Positions 24,110 through 37,339 are shown, counted from the stretch's first letter. The stretch: DNA of 64,000 nucleotides from Blasia pusilla (GCA_050084515.1 CM114273.1:24180001-24244000); one strand, 5' to 3'. Notes: generated by a model from the sequence alone, not told the origin. Translations and numbers: made by a program.

Positions 24110-24870
24110 TTCTTGGGTGCAACAACATACTTTCAGAATGACACCTACGTATGCAACAGACAATGACTCACTGAAAGGCGGCGTCTAAATAGAGTTGGCG
24201 GCTATATACAGTAAGTGGCTGTATAGAGGCGGACTGTGAAGGGGGTGAGAGGAGTGTTAAAGAGTGTGTTGGGAGGCTTATGGATTTACTTATATTCGGT
24301 CATTTAAGATATAGCAACGTCCAAACACGGTGTGTAGATTTCATAAGAATTAAGAGGTAGTCAATTTAGCACGTGTTTTGAATTTACCGTGAGAAGATGA
24401 CACAAAATTAGCCGCTATTATCAGATATGGTGGCTAATTGCAAAAAAAGTGCGGCTATATGAATCAGGTAGCGGTCCATCCCGCCGTTCCCTTCTTTGTC
24501 TTAGGAAACAGAACCCGACATGGGGTTCCATCCATCCATTTTTGCGTGCATGAATTGAATACCATGGCTCTTCTAGGCTTCCAATATTGTGGGCGGCCAG
24601 CCAATCTTGGCTCGAGATGCCCGCCTCTCATCATTAAGTCCCCCCCCTCCCCCCTTCACATGTACTTGCAGACCTTCCATGATTCCTTTGTCCCCATCTT
24701 GTGTGACCCACCACACCCTTCTCCGCTTTCTTTTTGCCCCGCACAGTTTCCCTGGACCACCACATTCACCGCAACATCTCGGTCATGTTCCTCATCTCCC
24801 TTCACAAATGATCTATATCTTTCCTCCCCCGATGATTTTGAGTTACAGTCAAGCTCATGAGACACCTGAA
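24110..24870. other. Non-coding, GCGGCTA-like short repeats
   Basis: Several short motifs of the type GGCGGCTATA or TAGCCGC occur between about 24170 and 24480 in both orientations. The rest is unremarkable, with a pyrimidine-rich stretch at 24630-24760. I see no gene. Confidence 0.4.
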
Positions 24871-25140
24871 TTGCTACATTTGGTACTCACACAAAGTAGG
24901 GAAGCTTAATCTTGGTTATTCAGTTAAGCACGATTATCTTAACTAGGGTTAGTTAATCACAGTTAGTCTAACTCGAGAATATGGTTAAGGGTAGGGTGAG
25001 GGTTGCTTATACATACCCTATATGATTGAGAAAAGGACCAGCCTCCACTCATTCTCTCATTGCAAATTTTGTTCTCCATGTTGGTGCGTGTGTGTGAGAG
25101 CCGTTTTCCACCAATTATGCTTGTTAAGCAGTTTTCCACA

Positions 25141-25152
25141 TGATATCAGAGC
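25141..25152 (+). other. Primer binding site of the copia element (tRNA-iMet type)
   Basis: TGATATCAGAGC follows the LTR end ...TTTTCCACA directly. It differs at one base from TGGTATCAGAGC, the complement of the 3' end of plant initiator tRNA-Met, the usual primer of copia elements. Confidence 0.8.
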
Positions 25153-25658
25153 GTGAAGAGAACATCACTTGAAATTCTTGGTGTTTGAAGAGAGAAGAGA
25201 GGCAAGAGAAGGCACAATTTCAGTTTGGGAGAAGGAAATTTTATTCAGAGCTCAGTAGGTGCAGATTTCAAGTGGAGCTTTGACGGTGATAAAACTTTGG
25301 AGGCATTTTTTAGGGCTTTCCCGGCCGATTCAGCCGTTTGAGTCCGGTTTAGCTAGAATGATGCCAAAGTTTGGATCTAGATATCTTAGAGCAATTTCCA
25401 ACGCACCCAAAATCGCTCAATTCTGGCACTCCGAGCTCATGCAGTAGCAATTTAAGTGTAGGGAAGTGCAATTAGTGAAGAAAAGTTGTGCACTTTGCTC
25501 ACTACATGCCAATTTTGACTAATTCTTTCATAATGTTGATTAATTTTGGCAAATTTCAGGTCGATTTTTCAGGTCGATTTTTGTGTAGGAGTGATCTATA
25601 CTTCAATTGGAGTAGTAGAAAGCCCGAAATTACGTTTTTGTGAGTAAAATCGTTTATC

Positions 25659-26630
25659 ATGGAGTATTCCTCAACAACAATCACAAGCGAGAAGCTAGAC
25701 AAGCATAATTACAATGTCTAGAAGTTTCGCATGAAATAATTTCTCATAGGTCAAGAACTATGGAAGCTTGTCACAAGTGATGAGGCCAAGCCAAAAGGTG
25801 ACTCAACAGACTTGAATGTTCACGCTTGGAATAAACGCGTAAGGCAAGTAATCCACTACATTTTAATAACGATCAGTTCGCCAATGATAGGTCATATCCA
25901 AGATATTGATACTCCGAAGGAGGTCTAGGATGCATTGGAAAAGCTGTCCCAGACATCTACAAAGGCCATAAATCTTCAATTGAAACAAAAATTGAACGAA
26001 GTGAGGAAAGGATCGCAGAGGATCAATGATTATATTTTGAGTATCAGACATATTGTTGATCAATTGAATAGCATTGGAGTGACAGTAGAAGATGATGATT
26101 TGATGTTATTCACTCTTCAAGGCCTTCCAAAGGATTACAAGTCCTTTGAGACCTCTTTCTGTGTGAGAGAGAAGTATTCAACCTTTCAAGAGTTAGTTCC
26201 TCTGTTGATCAGTGAAGAGATACGCGTAGTGGGCAGCGGTAGTTCGTCTAGTCTACAAGAGAGTGCGTTATTTGCAGGTTATGGATCAAACAGAGGTAGG
26301 GGTCGTGGCATAAACTTTCGTGATCGTGGTGGATATCAAGCATATGGAGGAAGAGGCACTCAATATAACGTCACTCAATCAACTACAAACCAGCACCAGA
26401 CACAATCACAAGGTGGTGATGGTGGAAACCGTTGGGGTCGAGGTCAGCAGCATAGGGTCCCTGGATCTTGCAATTTTTGTGGGATAAAGGGTCACTATGC
26501 AAAGTTTTGCTCAAAGAAGAAGGAAGATATGAGAACAGAAGCGTACAACAACAAAACTATGTGGAGCAACAACACCAAGAGCAGTACCAAGAACAACAAG
26601 ATTCACAAACATAGCATCTTTTGGTCATGA
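25659..26630 (+). pseudogene. copia gag polyprotein region
   Basis: It starts with ATG at 25659 in frame with the long open part at 25935-26630. It has the UBN2-type gag fold region (ending near LLISEEIRV), a Gly-Arg-rich linker and a canonical CCHC zinc knuckle, CNFCGIKGHYAKFC, which packages RNA. Three stops lie before 25935: two TAG codons where tryptophan is normal (N-V-*-K-F and E-V-*-D-A) and one TAA where Gln or Lys is likely. All fit C-to-T or G-to-A decay. Confidence 0.85.
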
Positions 26631-27560
26631 CTCATCATATGGGAGCAATGGTCAAGAAAGACTCGACAACATATTGGTACATTGATTCTGGTGCATCAAA
26701 TCATATGACCTCACAAGCTAAATGGTTCAGTAGTTTGGAGTCGGTGAAAGATCATGCAATTGTGCTCATAGGAGATAACACTTAATATCATATCATGCAT
26801 ACCGATAAAGTTCCAATAGCATCAGATGGTCTTTGTGCTCTTGAAAATATTCTCTATGTTCCTACCATTGCAAGAAATGTGATCTCTGTAGGACAAATAG
26901 TAGAACACAGTTATCAAGTGAAGTTTAACGCAGATGGTTATTTCATTGAAACAATGGATGACCATACTACGATAGCCAAAGGAACTACATCAAGCAGAAT
27001 GTTCAAATTAGACGTTTCTATACCAGAGATTCAAACAGCAATGTATGGTCAAACCGGCCAACAAGTTATCTAAATGTGTGGCATAAAAAAATTGGACATA
27101 TGAATCTTCAAAGATTACTGAGTCTTTCATCATCTAATATAGTAATAGGACTCCCTAAATTAGCGAGTCATGCTGCGTTAATGGTATGTCTTGCTTGCCA
27201 ATTTGGAAAACAAGCTAGATTTTCTTTTCCAAAGCAAGGTAGAAAAGCATCCAACATATTGGACTTGATCCACAATGATGTATGAACAACATCACAACGT
27301 CACCTTAGTGGTTGCCAATACTTTGTTTCATTTATTGATGACTTCTCTAGGTGTATATGGGTAAAATTTTTGAAAGCCAAGTTAGAGGTATTCTCAGTGT
27401 TCCAAACATTCAGAGTTCTAGTAGAGAAGCAGACTAGATAACACATTGTGAAATTGCGTTGTGATGGAGGAGGAGAGTATCTTTCAACAAAGTTTGATGA
27501 CTATTCACGTCATAATGGCATCCAACGTCAAGTGACTTGCCATTACACTCCACAACTTGT
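26630..27560 (+). pseudogene. copia protease, pre-integrase and integrase fragment
   Basis: After a frame change, WYIDSGASNHMT carries the DSGA protease active site. A further stretch (26795-27073) ends the protease. 27076-27285 is the GAG-pre-integrase zinc region (WHKKIGHMN ... CLACQFGKQ). 27300-27560 matches the integrase core (FVSFIDDFSRCIWVKFL, then LRCDGGGEYLS), and stops interrupt it. Beyond 27560 only scattered traces remain and RT is absent. Confidence 0.8.
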
Positions 27561-27879
27561 ATGTTGAGGGGGAGAATATGACTATAAACCAACCGACATT
27601 GTCTTCAACTTCCCCAAGTATTAGTGCAGGATTAGGAGAGGTCCTAGATTCATCCATTAAATTTGTGAGTCCATGGACAGGAAGAGTACATATTCAGTCT
27701 ATTGACACTAGTCAGAGCTCGATTTAGATGTCAGAGGCATCTACCTTTGAACAAAAACTTTGTAGATCAAGTAGAGTTACACATCTAGTTCATAGATTCA
27801 GAAATGAAGGTTTTCTTGCGACACATGATGCATATATGATGACTACCCTTCAAGAGCAGAAGCTGAGTTATTTTGAATA

Positions 27880-28629
27880 AGGTTTTGTATCAACATTATG
27901 CATTAGACATATTTAGGAAGAATGAATGTAATCGTGGTGGTTTCTAAAAGACTCTTGTGATTAAGCTCTTCATTAGGATGTGTCTGGTTGCAGATGGAAT
28001 TTTGTATTCATTCGTCATCCATTGCCATATCCAATCATGCAAGTATAGCTTTAGAGCTAGGTAGTCCATCATGGAAAACCATTGGCAACACAGAACCAAA
28101 ATAAGAATTGTTGAGCTTCCCCCACTCCCAAGTGGCGGTGTCTCTAAAGTGTTAATGTGTTATGAGACCTCACCCGGATGCGCATTGGGTACGATGCCAA
28201 TATCTATTTTTGTAGGGATTGTACCTAGCATCATGGCCTCCTGAAATTCCCCCTTGATGAATGGTATCGGCTTAAGACAAACTTTGTGGAATTGGGTGGG
28301 AGAGAGACTGATTGTCTCCGTGATGCCACACATGGCATTTATGGGAATTGGGTAAGAGTTTTGGAGCATTTCAGATGGACCATCTTGAATTCCCAAAGGA
28401 ATTAACAGGGTGTTAAATATGTCCACATAGATTGGTTGTCCTTCTCCATCCAGGATGGAAGATTGTATGACCCTGACGACCATGATCTATTCCAGAGTAA
28501 ATCAAGCTCGATGGCTATTTTGAGGGTTGGATTTTCAGTTGTCAATTCTTTTACTTGACAATGAATCTCATGTATTACAATTAATTCAAAACTTGATACC
28601 ATATCACCTTTAGGAACACGGTTTACTTC
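27880..28629. other. Region with unrecognised minus-strand frames
   Basis: Two overlapping minus-strand frames, 28402-28659 and 28160-28483, may be one frameshifted protein relic (pieces IQSSILDGEGQPIYVDIFN and QFHKVCLKPIPFI). I recognise no domain and confidence that it was ever coding is low. Confidence 0.25.
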
Positions 28630-29420
28630 TGTCGTGCGCCTACTCTCCTTGAACGTCAAAAACTCTAGTATTGCGGAAGTGTATGTTCAGTAGGACACGC
28701 TCTCATCGCCGATCTGCACCAAAACTCATTCACATTAGTCTGGATTTGGGTCAAGCGGCCTTCCATCTGACCAAGTTCTCAACTCGGCATCTCATCAAAC
28801 TCAACCTTCCTTACTTCATCAAGCTCAACCTTCCTTCAAGACTTGAAACAGACTTTTTGGTTAGTCTAGGAACCTAAAATGGCAACTGCACGCCTAGCAG
28901 TTCCAACTATTCAACGGACCTGTGCGAGTTCCTAACCAAGACCCAAGTAATTGAGTCACGGGTTGGAATCAAAGAGGGATCTCTAAAAATCACCTCAATA
29001 GACTTGGTTCAGATTTTCAAGCCCAACTCCAAACTCTCGATCCATTCCATGCCCTTGAGCCGCCCCGTGGCGCCCAAAGTGGGGTTCGAGTCCCAAGCAC
29101 CCTTGGAGACCTCCCCCCTTACTAGTACTTCTGGGGATCTCCAAACATCCCCTACCTTTGGTTAAAGATGGTCGGGCCCTTCATTGTGGCCCTCAATCCG
29201 ACTTTAGTAACAGTTTTTTTGGGGTTGTTTCTCAACCGCTACTTGCGGAGATCTTAAGTGCGTCTAAAGTGGCTTTCTATAAGCTTTCCAACACATGCTT
29301 ACTCGTCCCAAATGCATCTTGCTGCTAAAAGTTATGGCCATAAATACAATCGGAAACTCTCAAACGCTAGTGGCGTCCCAAATCCGGATTCCTTCCTAGA
29401 CTTGACCCCTCTCAAGTCTT
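28630..29420 (+). repeat. LTR-like repeat family B, copy 1
   Basis: It starts TGTCGTGCGCCTACTCTCCT and shares its whole length, with strong divergence, with 56180-57027 (minus) and 62870-63560 (plus). Shared landmarks include CTCATCAAACTCAACCTTCC and CTTACTAGTACTTC. A TG start, length near 800 bp and absence of coding fit an LTR, but no partner LTR or primer site is seen, so it may be solo. Confidence 0.55.
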
Positions 29421-31520
29421 GATCTGTGTTTGGTCCAGGTTTCTCATTCGCGACCACAATATATGAAACGGGAAGCCTCGCTTGCGTGTCGTCTCTTGTC
29501 TCTTCTCCGAGACCACTCCAACGCGCGAACCATCTTAGCGTGAGCTCGCTAATGTTCCGATATTCCGCTTTGGCGCTCGTTTGGTCATGAGGTTCACGAC
29601 AACCTCCATCTCACAAAAGTACTTTTGAACATAATTAGACATGTTCTTCCCATCAAACCTCCCAAAATTCTTTACAATTTCTTGGAGAGCCCTATGGACT
29701 CCGCTTTGTGGCTCAACAATGTTGTCAAAGTTCGGAGAATATTCTCAACTCCCTCGGTTCTCGTTGATAGAGCATCGCCCAAATAAGTCCTCTTGATGAA
29801 ACTTCAACTTGCAAAACACAATCTACCGCTTCAAAGAGCTTTTATTGGAAGCACCATTTGTCGTGTCAAGAGATTTTCTTTGAGTAAAGGCGGGCGTTCT
29901 AGTTGCTGGAGACGTTGATGCAATGTGAACTCTCTAAGAAGATCTCTTTTTCAATACTGAATATTTATATATATTCTCCATTCTCTCATGACAGGTGGTC
30001 GTATCACAAATGGTAGTGCCGAGGCGATCACTTCTTTATAATATCTAACCCAAAAGTTCTTAACCATGAAATCCCTATAAACTATTTTACGCTTGTACAC
30101 AAGAAAAATGACACAATTAGTATTAAACCCACTCAAGTATGCCTATTGACATCCATGGATTGATATATAAGGACATACAAAGTACAATCCCATGTTTTTC
30201 CATACGTGACAATAGGAAGAATCACGAGATTTGGAGATTGCATGACATGGTTCATAAATACTTCCCCAAAGTGATAAACTAGATAGCAAGTAAACCAATG
30301 CCTATCTACGAAGAGAAACTTCATGCGGTAAAGGTTGAGGAAATTAAGAAAATTTGGATACAACTCGTGCTCGATCCTTATCCATAGTTAACGGACATCC
30401 TCTACTCTCCTCAAGAATGGGTTTTGGAGGAGTTGCTCTCCCAAGAGGGATAATCCACTTTTATTGGCAAAATAACAAGCCAAAAGCATCAAGTATTCCT
30501 AGCATGAATTTTTTTTCTTAAGACGACGAATCTCTCCAAATAATCATCTCCACATATATATGATTCTATAAAACTCTCAAAGAATAGACGATGGTCAAGT
30601 TACTCTCTCAAGAGGGATAATCCACTCTCGTTGGAAGAACAAGCAAACCCAATGCCATCCACTCAAGACTAATACCAGAAACTCAAGAAATGAAGTAAAA
30701 GATGATGAACCTTTGAAGGTTCCTCCTCTTTATATACTCACAAGGATTCCACAAGAATACCAAATAGAGTTAATCTAATCTTGTGCCACATCTCTTCCTC
30801 TCAAGGCTTAGCCTATCCCATTTTGACACAAGTAAATTATATGTTATCTTCTCCAAAATATCCTCCTGAACTCACTTCATATCCTTCAAATTACCCCAAC
30901 TACCCTAGCTACCACTCGAAAGTACTTTTGCTTTTCTTTTACTAATACACCAACCCGACTACTTTACTAGAGTGGAGTTAACATAGTGAATGATTTTACT
31001 ATACGACACTGCACGACACTTAATTTCTTGCAATTTCCTACTTTAGAATTCTTCTAGAAGTTTCCTAGCATGAGTTAGATTATGTTGTGATTCCCATGTT
31101 CATTCGTGTAAATCATAACCTTTCCATGCCACTAAGTACTCGTTTATTAATATACATCTTGTCTTTACTCCATGCTCATCTAGTATAATCCTCACTTCAA
31201 ACTACACTTGGTCTTCAATTATGATCAAGTTTGGTTGCATCAGTCTTGTCTAAAACGGACCTTCATCATCAATGAATTCCTTTAGTTTAATAATAGATAA
31301 CACATCATGTATTCAGCTTATCTCCAATGGAAATTGATGAAATCTCCAAAGAAATAATTTCATCAACATCAATTGTGTCATGCTTATACACATTTCTACA
31401 CAACATACTTTGTTATAATTGATTACAAGCAAAAACATATAAGATATCATTTTCACTCATAGCATTTGAATATCAAGATGATTGTGTACCACAATATATC
31501 CAATTAAATCAAGATCACCC
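29421..31520. other. Non-coding repeats
   Basis: No gene is supported. The stretch 29950-30180 is similar to 33720-33960 (shared tract CTATAAACTA...TTGTACAC.A..AAAATGACACAA). A shorter direct repeat, CTCAAGAGGGATAATCCACT-like, occurs at about 30437 and 30607, some 170 bp apart. Small frames here are not convincing. Confidence 0.45.
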
Positions 31521-31529
31521 AAAAGCTCT

Positions 31530-31990
<461 letters not shown>

Positions 31991-32099
31991 CTTAGACTGA
32001 GAATGAATGTGAATTAGCTCAAGTAAATTTCCTGACCATAACCATCACATCATGACATCTGTGATAGTAACAGTATTGTCATTACTCTTGTGGGAAATT

Positions 32100-33520
32100 C
32101 CATCATACATCTCTCTTCTCCACGTCGGGTTCCACCAACCGTTGTGCCTGATCTTCCCAAACCAAGCTAGGAATGACCTCCTTATATGCATATGAAGTTG
32201 GAAAACTTACAAACGTCAATCTCATGCAATGAGGCACGATGATCAACTTCCATTGATGATGATCACAAGGGTTGGCATGCCATGGGCAGCCTTCCCCACC
32301 AACAAATGGGAGGGACGCTCCACTCTTGCATACGCCCTCCTCACAATCTCGTGCTACCATGTTCGTCCACCATAGACATGGACAATGTGCTCATAAACCC
32401 ATAATCTTTGCATCCAAAAATTGCTCCAAGATCTCACCCAAGATCAATACATTCTCTAGAATGTAAGTGGGAGAAGAGAAGTGATGCTCTTGCAAGGGTT
32501 GGAAGATCCTCATTATCTCTCAAAACAACTTGGACCAAGAGTTAACTAAAACCACCACCTCATGTAGCATTGGACCGACCCTCAAATGGACAACCTCCAA
32601 TGACCAAATCAATGGTCCTCGCCCAATCCAAGTCTTGCACCCCCAACAAGGTCCCTTGGTAAGGAACAATGATAGCTATACAACCGACGCCAATAACAAG
32701 TCAGGGAAATAGAGATGCGATTGCTCCACATGTCAAAGTGAAACATGCCCTGCAACCTCATCATGCTCTATATACAAATACTACCAAACAAGCACTCCTA
32801 CTTGTAATACAATAGCCAAACAAGTATTGATCCCTCCAAACATATCCAAAACGTACTCTAATAACCTCCTATGGAATACATCCTACAATCAATATGGTGT
32901 TCTAGGGAAAAATCACAACACTATATGCTACCAGTACCTCATGCTCCTCTAAGCCTTCATCATATGGTGCACAAGTCTCACCCCATGCAATCTGCATGAG
33001 CCACATGCTTATTAGAGCTCCTTGGTCGAGCCCCACAAATACACCTCTCCTCCACGAAACCATGCTACTAACATAATACTCCTCTCCATAGGTATATCAG
33101 GGTTGCACATGGACTAGGTTTGTGGGTGCAGACAAGTTCATGTTTGTGCAAGATAGGGTACCCGTGGCCCGCATCCAAGCTTGCTCCCAGAGCCCGCCGA
33201 GCGTGTAACGAGCACTTGAGCTAGCTGAGCCCGCACTGGTTTTGTGGCCAGCGTCTATGCCCGGTTGGGCCACCATTGGGCGGGCTCAAATGCGGGCCGC
33301 CCAATGGTGGCCTGCATGTACTTGAGCAGCATGTCCTTCCCATGGATAGATTTGTCCATTTCGGTGCAACCTTGAGGTATATCCTCGACATGAATATGAT
33401 CCTTAATCAAATCTCCAGTTGAGTGATGGCACTACTGAATGCTATTAGAGTTCCACCTCTCATGGTCATCACTTGATCACTGTACTTAATTCTAAATCAC
33501 ATAGGTAACATTGTAACAAT
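32100..33520 (-). pseudogene. DNMT3-like methyltransferase remnant (copy 3)
   Basis: It aligns with the copy 1 and copy 2 methyltransferases. Visible parts include TIDLVIGGCPFEGRS, where the catalytic cysteine of motif IV is phenylalanine (codon at 32584-32586), and the C-terminal FVSFPTSYAYKE ... RLVEPDVEKRDV. The MGFP-type motif IX follows in another frame near 32105. A 277-bp MITE interrupts the linker part. It cannot be active. Confidence 0.65.
33098..33374 (+). mobile_element. hAT-type MITE, copy C, inside Ty3/gypsy copy 3
   Basis: A 277-bp element starting CAGGGTTGCAC and ending GTGCAACCTTG, with perfect 8-bp target-site duplications AGGTATAT at 33090-33097 and 33375-33382. The related DNA of copies 1 and 2 is uninterrupted here, which gives an empty-site comparison. 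It has no coding capacity. Confidence 0.93.
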
Positions 33521-34359
33521 CTAAGTCACCCATCACCATACTACTATCCTATAAGAGAACTCATGATAATTGTACATGGATGGCTCCTCTAGTTGTTGGA
33601 ACATATCATTGTCATGTTGAGAGCCTTTCTTCCAGTAAGGGTAGACCTTGTAATCATGGAAGTCGTTCATGCAAGATAGATTATTTCCCAAGTTTTTCCT
33701 TAATCAATATAGAATCACGATGTACACTCTTTATTCTGTAACGATAAGGATTACAATTGGTTGTGTCAGGGAAATCACTTCTTTGCAACTAATCTTGAGA
33801 TTCCAAACTACAACTTCTCTATAAACTACTTTATATTTGTACACTAGGAAAATGACACAACTAATATTGAACACTACTCCAACTCGGCTACTCAAGGAGG
33901 CATGTTTACATCCATAAGTTGTTAAATGAGGATATAGAATCTCAAGTCCTCTCATATGTGAGAATTGGAAGTATGAATCGAGTTGGTGCCTCCTAAGAAT
34001 TCCATCGAGTTACACACCAATCCACTAGTGCTTCATGGTTCTTGGATCATGAAGCAATAGTATGTTGGGGTGTACCTCGTTGTATACAATGCCTTTTTTA
34101 TGACCTCTTTTCCTATAGTTGGGCCCGTAGAAATAAAGTATACATCAATCCACTTTTTTACTTTTATATTTCCCATATCTCATTTATGACCTTTTTTCCT
34201 AGAGTTGGGATTGCACAAATGAGATACCATTAAGAGGTTTAAACATGAAACTTTATTTTTCTAAGCTAAATACTCAATATTTATAAAAAATAATTCTCTA
34301 ACACTAATAATAGTGGAATTTACATGTTAGATCATTTTACTTTATGACACTATTCAATG

Positions 34360-34740
34360 TTATGAAAGCATTGACCTCTCTAGGGTCGCTAGCCCTTTGA
34401 AAATCACACCAACTCTTAAATTCAATGATGAAATCATGTAACTCGATCATATCCAAAGCTCCTAAAAACCTATGCGGTCCTCTACCTTAGTCATGTATCT
34501 TGTACGTCCAAATGGTAGCACCACTCAATGTCTGCATTGATGCACTAAAAGAATCCTCCTCTATGATCTCTCCCTTGTCTAAGGAAGACACAAACAAGGT
34601 TTCAGAGTAAACTCTCAAAACCTCCTACCGCTCCACGTAAAATCTCTTGGGCTCCTCTCGTGTGTACCACCTCATCTTTCCAAGTCTCAAAAGGCCCTCA
34701 TGATGATCCTCACGCCTCCTCACACGATCATCCTTTACCT
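34360..34740 (-). pseudogene. gag N-terminal fragment (copy 3)
   Basis: The minus-strand translation contains GRGPHRFLGALDMIELHDFI, then EFKSWCDFQRASDPRE, matching GRGPRRFSGVVGMIELHDFI, then EFRCWCDSHRARNSRE of the plus-strand gag at 42060-42180. One stop lies just before this stretch. The flanking acidic DKGEIIEED segment also matches. Confidence 0.75.
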
Positions 34741-35630
34741 CATGAGTAACCTCTTTATCGTCCAAAACTAAAGTATGCGACACTCAATCTACAATTCCAA
34801 CCACTTAGACATATATTGTGTGGCAACGAGTGGTGTGGTGTGGCAAATCAAATGCTAACCTATCCTCTCATCAACATAGCATAACCATAACTTTGGGAAT
34901 CCCACACATGTCTATGTCCCCTTAAAACATACATCAAGGATGCTCCCACCATCTGTACAAACCCAAATACTATAACGGATACCCAACTCTTGAAAATCCT
35001 TTACCCGTATAGGGAAAAACACTAGAATGGGTCACTTGGAAACAATATTAATATCGCTTGTAAAAAATTGCAAACTTAATCCCGACTCGATTGTGAAGCT
35101 AAACTCCTCTAGTCAGCAAGTCTAACTCCTCGATGTTGACAATACTCAATCCTCCTCAATGGTGGACTACGGGTCTCGAAAATACGATGCAATAATGACG
35201 GCACAAAACGGCTGCAAATGGCATAACACTTGTTGACAAGATGCAAAAAGCACTAGCATCCCCTCCTTTATTTTCAACAGTGCTATATTTCTCAAAGCTT
35301 GTACACTCCCACAATCGAGACGATGCAATACGGCCATAAGCGCGAAGGCTTAACAATCGACCGCGTGTTGCGACTATGGGCGTCTGTGCACAATACTCAA
35401 TCAATGTCCAACAACTACCAATCACTTTGCATAGCATAAAAATCCTCTAAAATGAACCTTATCAATCAATAAGTCACACAATATCATTGTTCGACACTCT
35501 AGTATGTAGTGCGCATACACATCGCTACACAATATACATCATTGTCACCGAACATACACACAAACATACACGATCCCATGCTAACTCATGGCATCCAAAC
35601 AACAAGACAAGAAGTACCAAAATATCTCCA
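34741..35630. other. Non-coding, probable LTR and leader remnants
   Basis: No gene is supported. The right-hand part (about 35400-35632) is similar to 13975-14103 downstream of copy 1 and may be the start of the 3' LTR of copy 2 on the minus strand, after the purine-rich CTAGGGGGAAAAT. Confidence 0.35.
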
Positions 35631-35779
35631 ATTTTCCCCCTAGCTGGTGGTTAGGTTCCTCTAACTCGAGATAGCCATCTATTCCTACCTACCATGACAT
35701 ACATCTTTTGGACGCTAAGAGAAAAAATGTCGAGTGCTCATGTGGCCCCATTGTTAGTCGCCTTCTTGTCATCCATGTC

Positions 35780-36406
35780 ATAGAGACAATTTGGAATCTA
35801 GAACTACCTACTCTATGTACATGTGGGATACATCCATCGTCCCCAAGGAACCAAGTGAGAGGTGGCGTCAGACATGCCATATGCCATCCTCTCGAACATC
35901 CATCACAGACTAGCATAGAGGTTGTACCACGGGCGGAACCACACATCATATATATATCACAAGCATGCAAGAACTACAGTTAAGCTCAGATCAACTGTAC
36001 CTTCAATGTTCTGAAGGTGACATAGCGCACACTTACATATATGGTCCTTCCAAACCGTACCATGGCGTCCCTCCAATAAGAGAACACCACATGACAAAAT
36101 CTCACGTACTCTCAAGATAGTGTGCTTTGCAGTCACATCCAACGTCGTGGGTGCTGTCTACTGTAAGTAGACATAGTCTCCTAGATGGAACCTTTGACTA
36201 CTCTGATGAATAGTCGCATACCTCAATGTATCCCAATGTTGCACAATCGCCAAGTTCTTAAATGCCATGGGCATCACTCTCCTAAACAACTCAACCCTCT
36301 GAGAACATGCTCGTATCCAAACATCAAGTTCATCAACGTTCAACACCTCACCAACATCTGGACGAATGGCCGCTGGTAAATCAGGCTTTCGGCCATAAAG
36401 TAACAA
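35780..36406 (-). pseudogene. Integrase C-terminal domain with PHD finger (copy 2)
   Basis: The integrase tail (FHLGDYVYLQ) runs with stops and a frame change into the PHD finger: a CGSARG piece, MLVCDGCSRGWHMACLTPP, and in another frame GRWMYPTC. The penultimate cysteine is tyrosine. The codon that is TGA in copy 1 is CGA (Arg) here, which shows the ancestral sequence was open at that point. Confidence 0.75.
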
Positions 36407-36439
36407 GTACGGTGAGAAAAATGCTAAGCATACCTACTT

Positions 36440-37240
36440 GCTGAATCTGTATCCCATCGCCAACCACAAAAATTGGAGGTCCCAATCTCCTAGGTGACCT
36501 CTCTACAAGCCATACTTGCGTAATCCTCTCTTCACCGTTTGCACAACCCTCTCCGCTAGTCCATCCACCTCATGATGATCTCGCGAAGTGGTGCGGTGGT
36601 CGATCAGCGCCACATCACACAAGGCCTAAAACTCCCCACGAAACTCTATACCCTAGTCTGGCAACACCTCAACTCGTGCGTTGTAATGACTCAACACTTG
36701 ATCTAGGAAGACATACGCTACTCCCTTACTTGCTTTGTCAGGAAATGCAACCAATTGTATCCATTTGGAGAAGTGATCGACCATCACCAATACATAACAA
36801 CTATGGCGCTCCGTCAAAGGTAAAGGTCCTGCAAAATCCAAACTCGATCTATAACCTAAACCCATGATCGAAAGTGGATGCAAGTGTGGAGTCGGAGCAT
36901 TGAACGATGCCCGGACCCTATCACACACCATGCATCTGGAAAAGAACTGTTGAACGTCAAGTCTGCATGTCTCGCCACCAACATTGCAAGTTATATGTCC
37001 GCTTCACTCCAAAATGACCCAACTCCTCCTAGGCATGATGCACCAAACGTGCTCTCTATGAAGATGAGGCACAACATGTACAATACCATCCTCCTAAACT
37101 TGCAACACATGTGTCCCCTCCCACTTGAACCGTCTGGCTCGTTGAAGGATGCGATCTCGCTCTGTAGCACCCACAATGCTCGTGACGTTGCATATACATA
37201 GGTACTCCAAGAGTACTCTATTGTCGTGACTATCTCGGAC
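36440..37240 (-). pseudogene. Ty3/gypsy integrase (copy 2)
   Basis: Contains MVCDRVRASFNAPTP, the SLDFAGPLPLT strand with the first catalytic Asp, VMVDHFSKW, and DGLAERVVQTVKR with the catalytic Glu; stops and frameshifts break it. The zinc domain cysteine lost in copy 1 is kept here, while the HHCC histidine region is damaged. Confidence 0.75.
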
Positions 37241-37339
37241 ACCTTTCATCTCCTCACCGACCTTGGGATCTAAGGACTCTCCATCAGACCTCACCATTGT
37301 AGTCTCAACAATTTGGCTCTCCATAGCCAACAAGCCCAA

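Larger units (their letters stand above)
24870..27560 (+). mobile_element. Degenerate Ty1/copia retrotransposon
   Basis: A 5' LTR remnant ends near 25140 and is followed by a primer binding site. Then come copia-type gag, protease, GAG-pre-integrase and the start of integrase; RT and RNase H and the 3' LTR are missing. Integrase before RT is the copia order. Many stops and frame changes show it is old. The 5' edge of the LTR is uncertain. Confidence 0.85.

Noticed and set aside
25141-25152. tRNA gene
   Set aside because: The TGATATCAGAGC match is the primer binding site after the copia LTR; no cloverleaf surrounds it.
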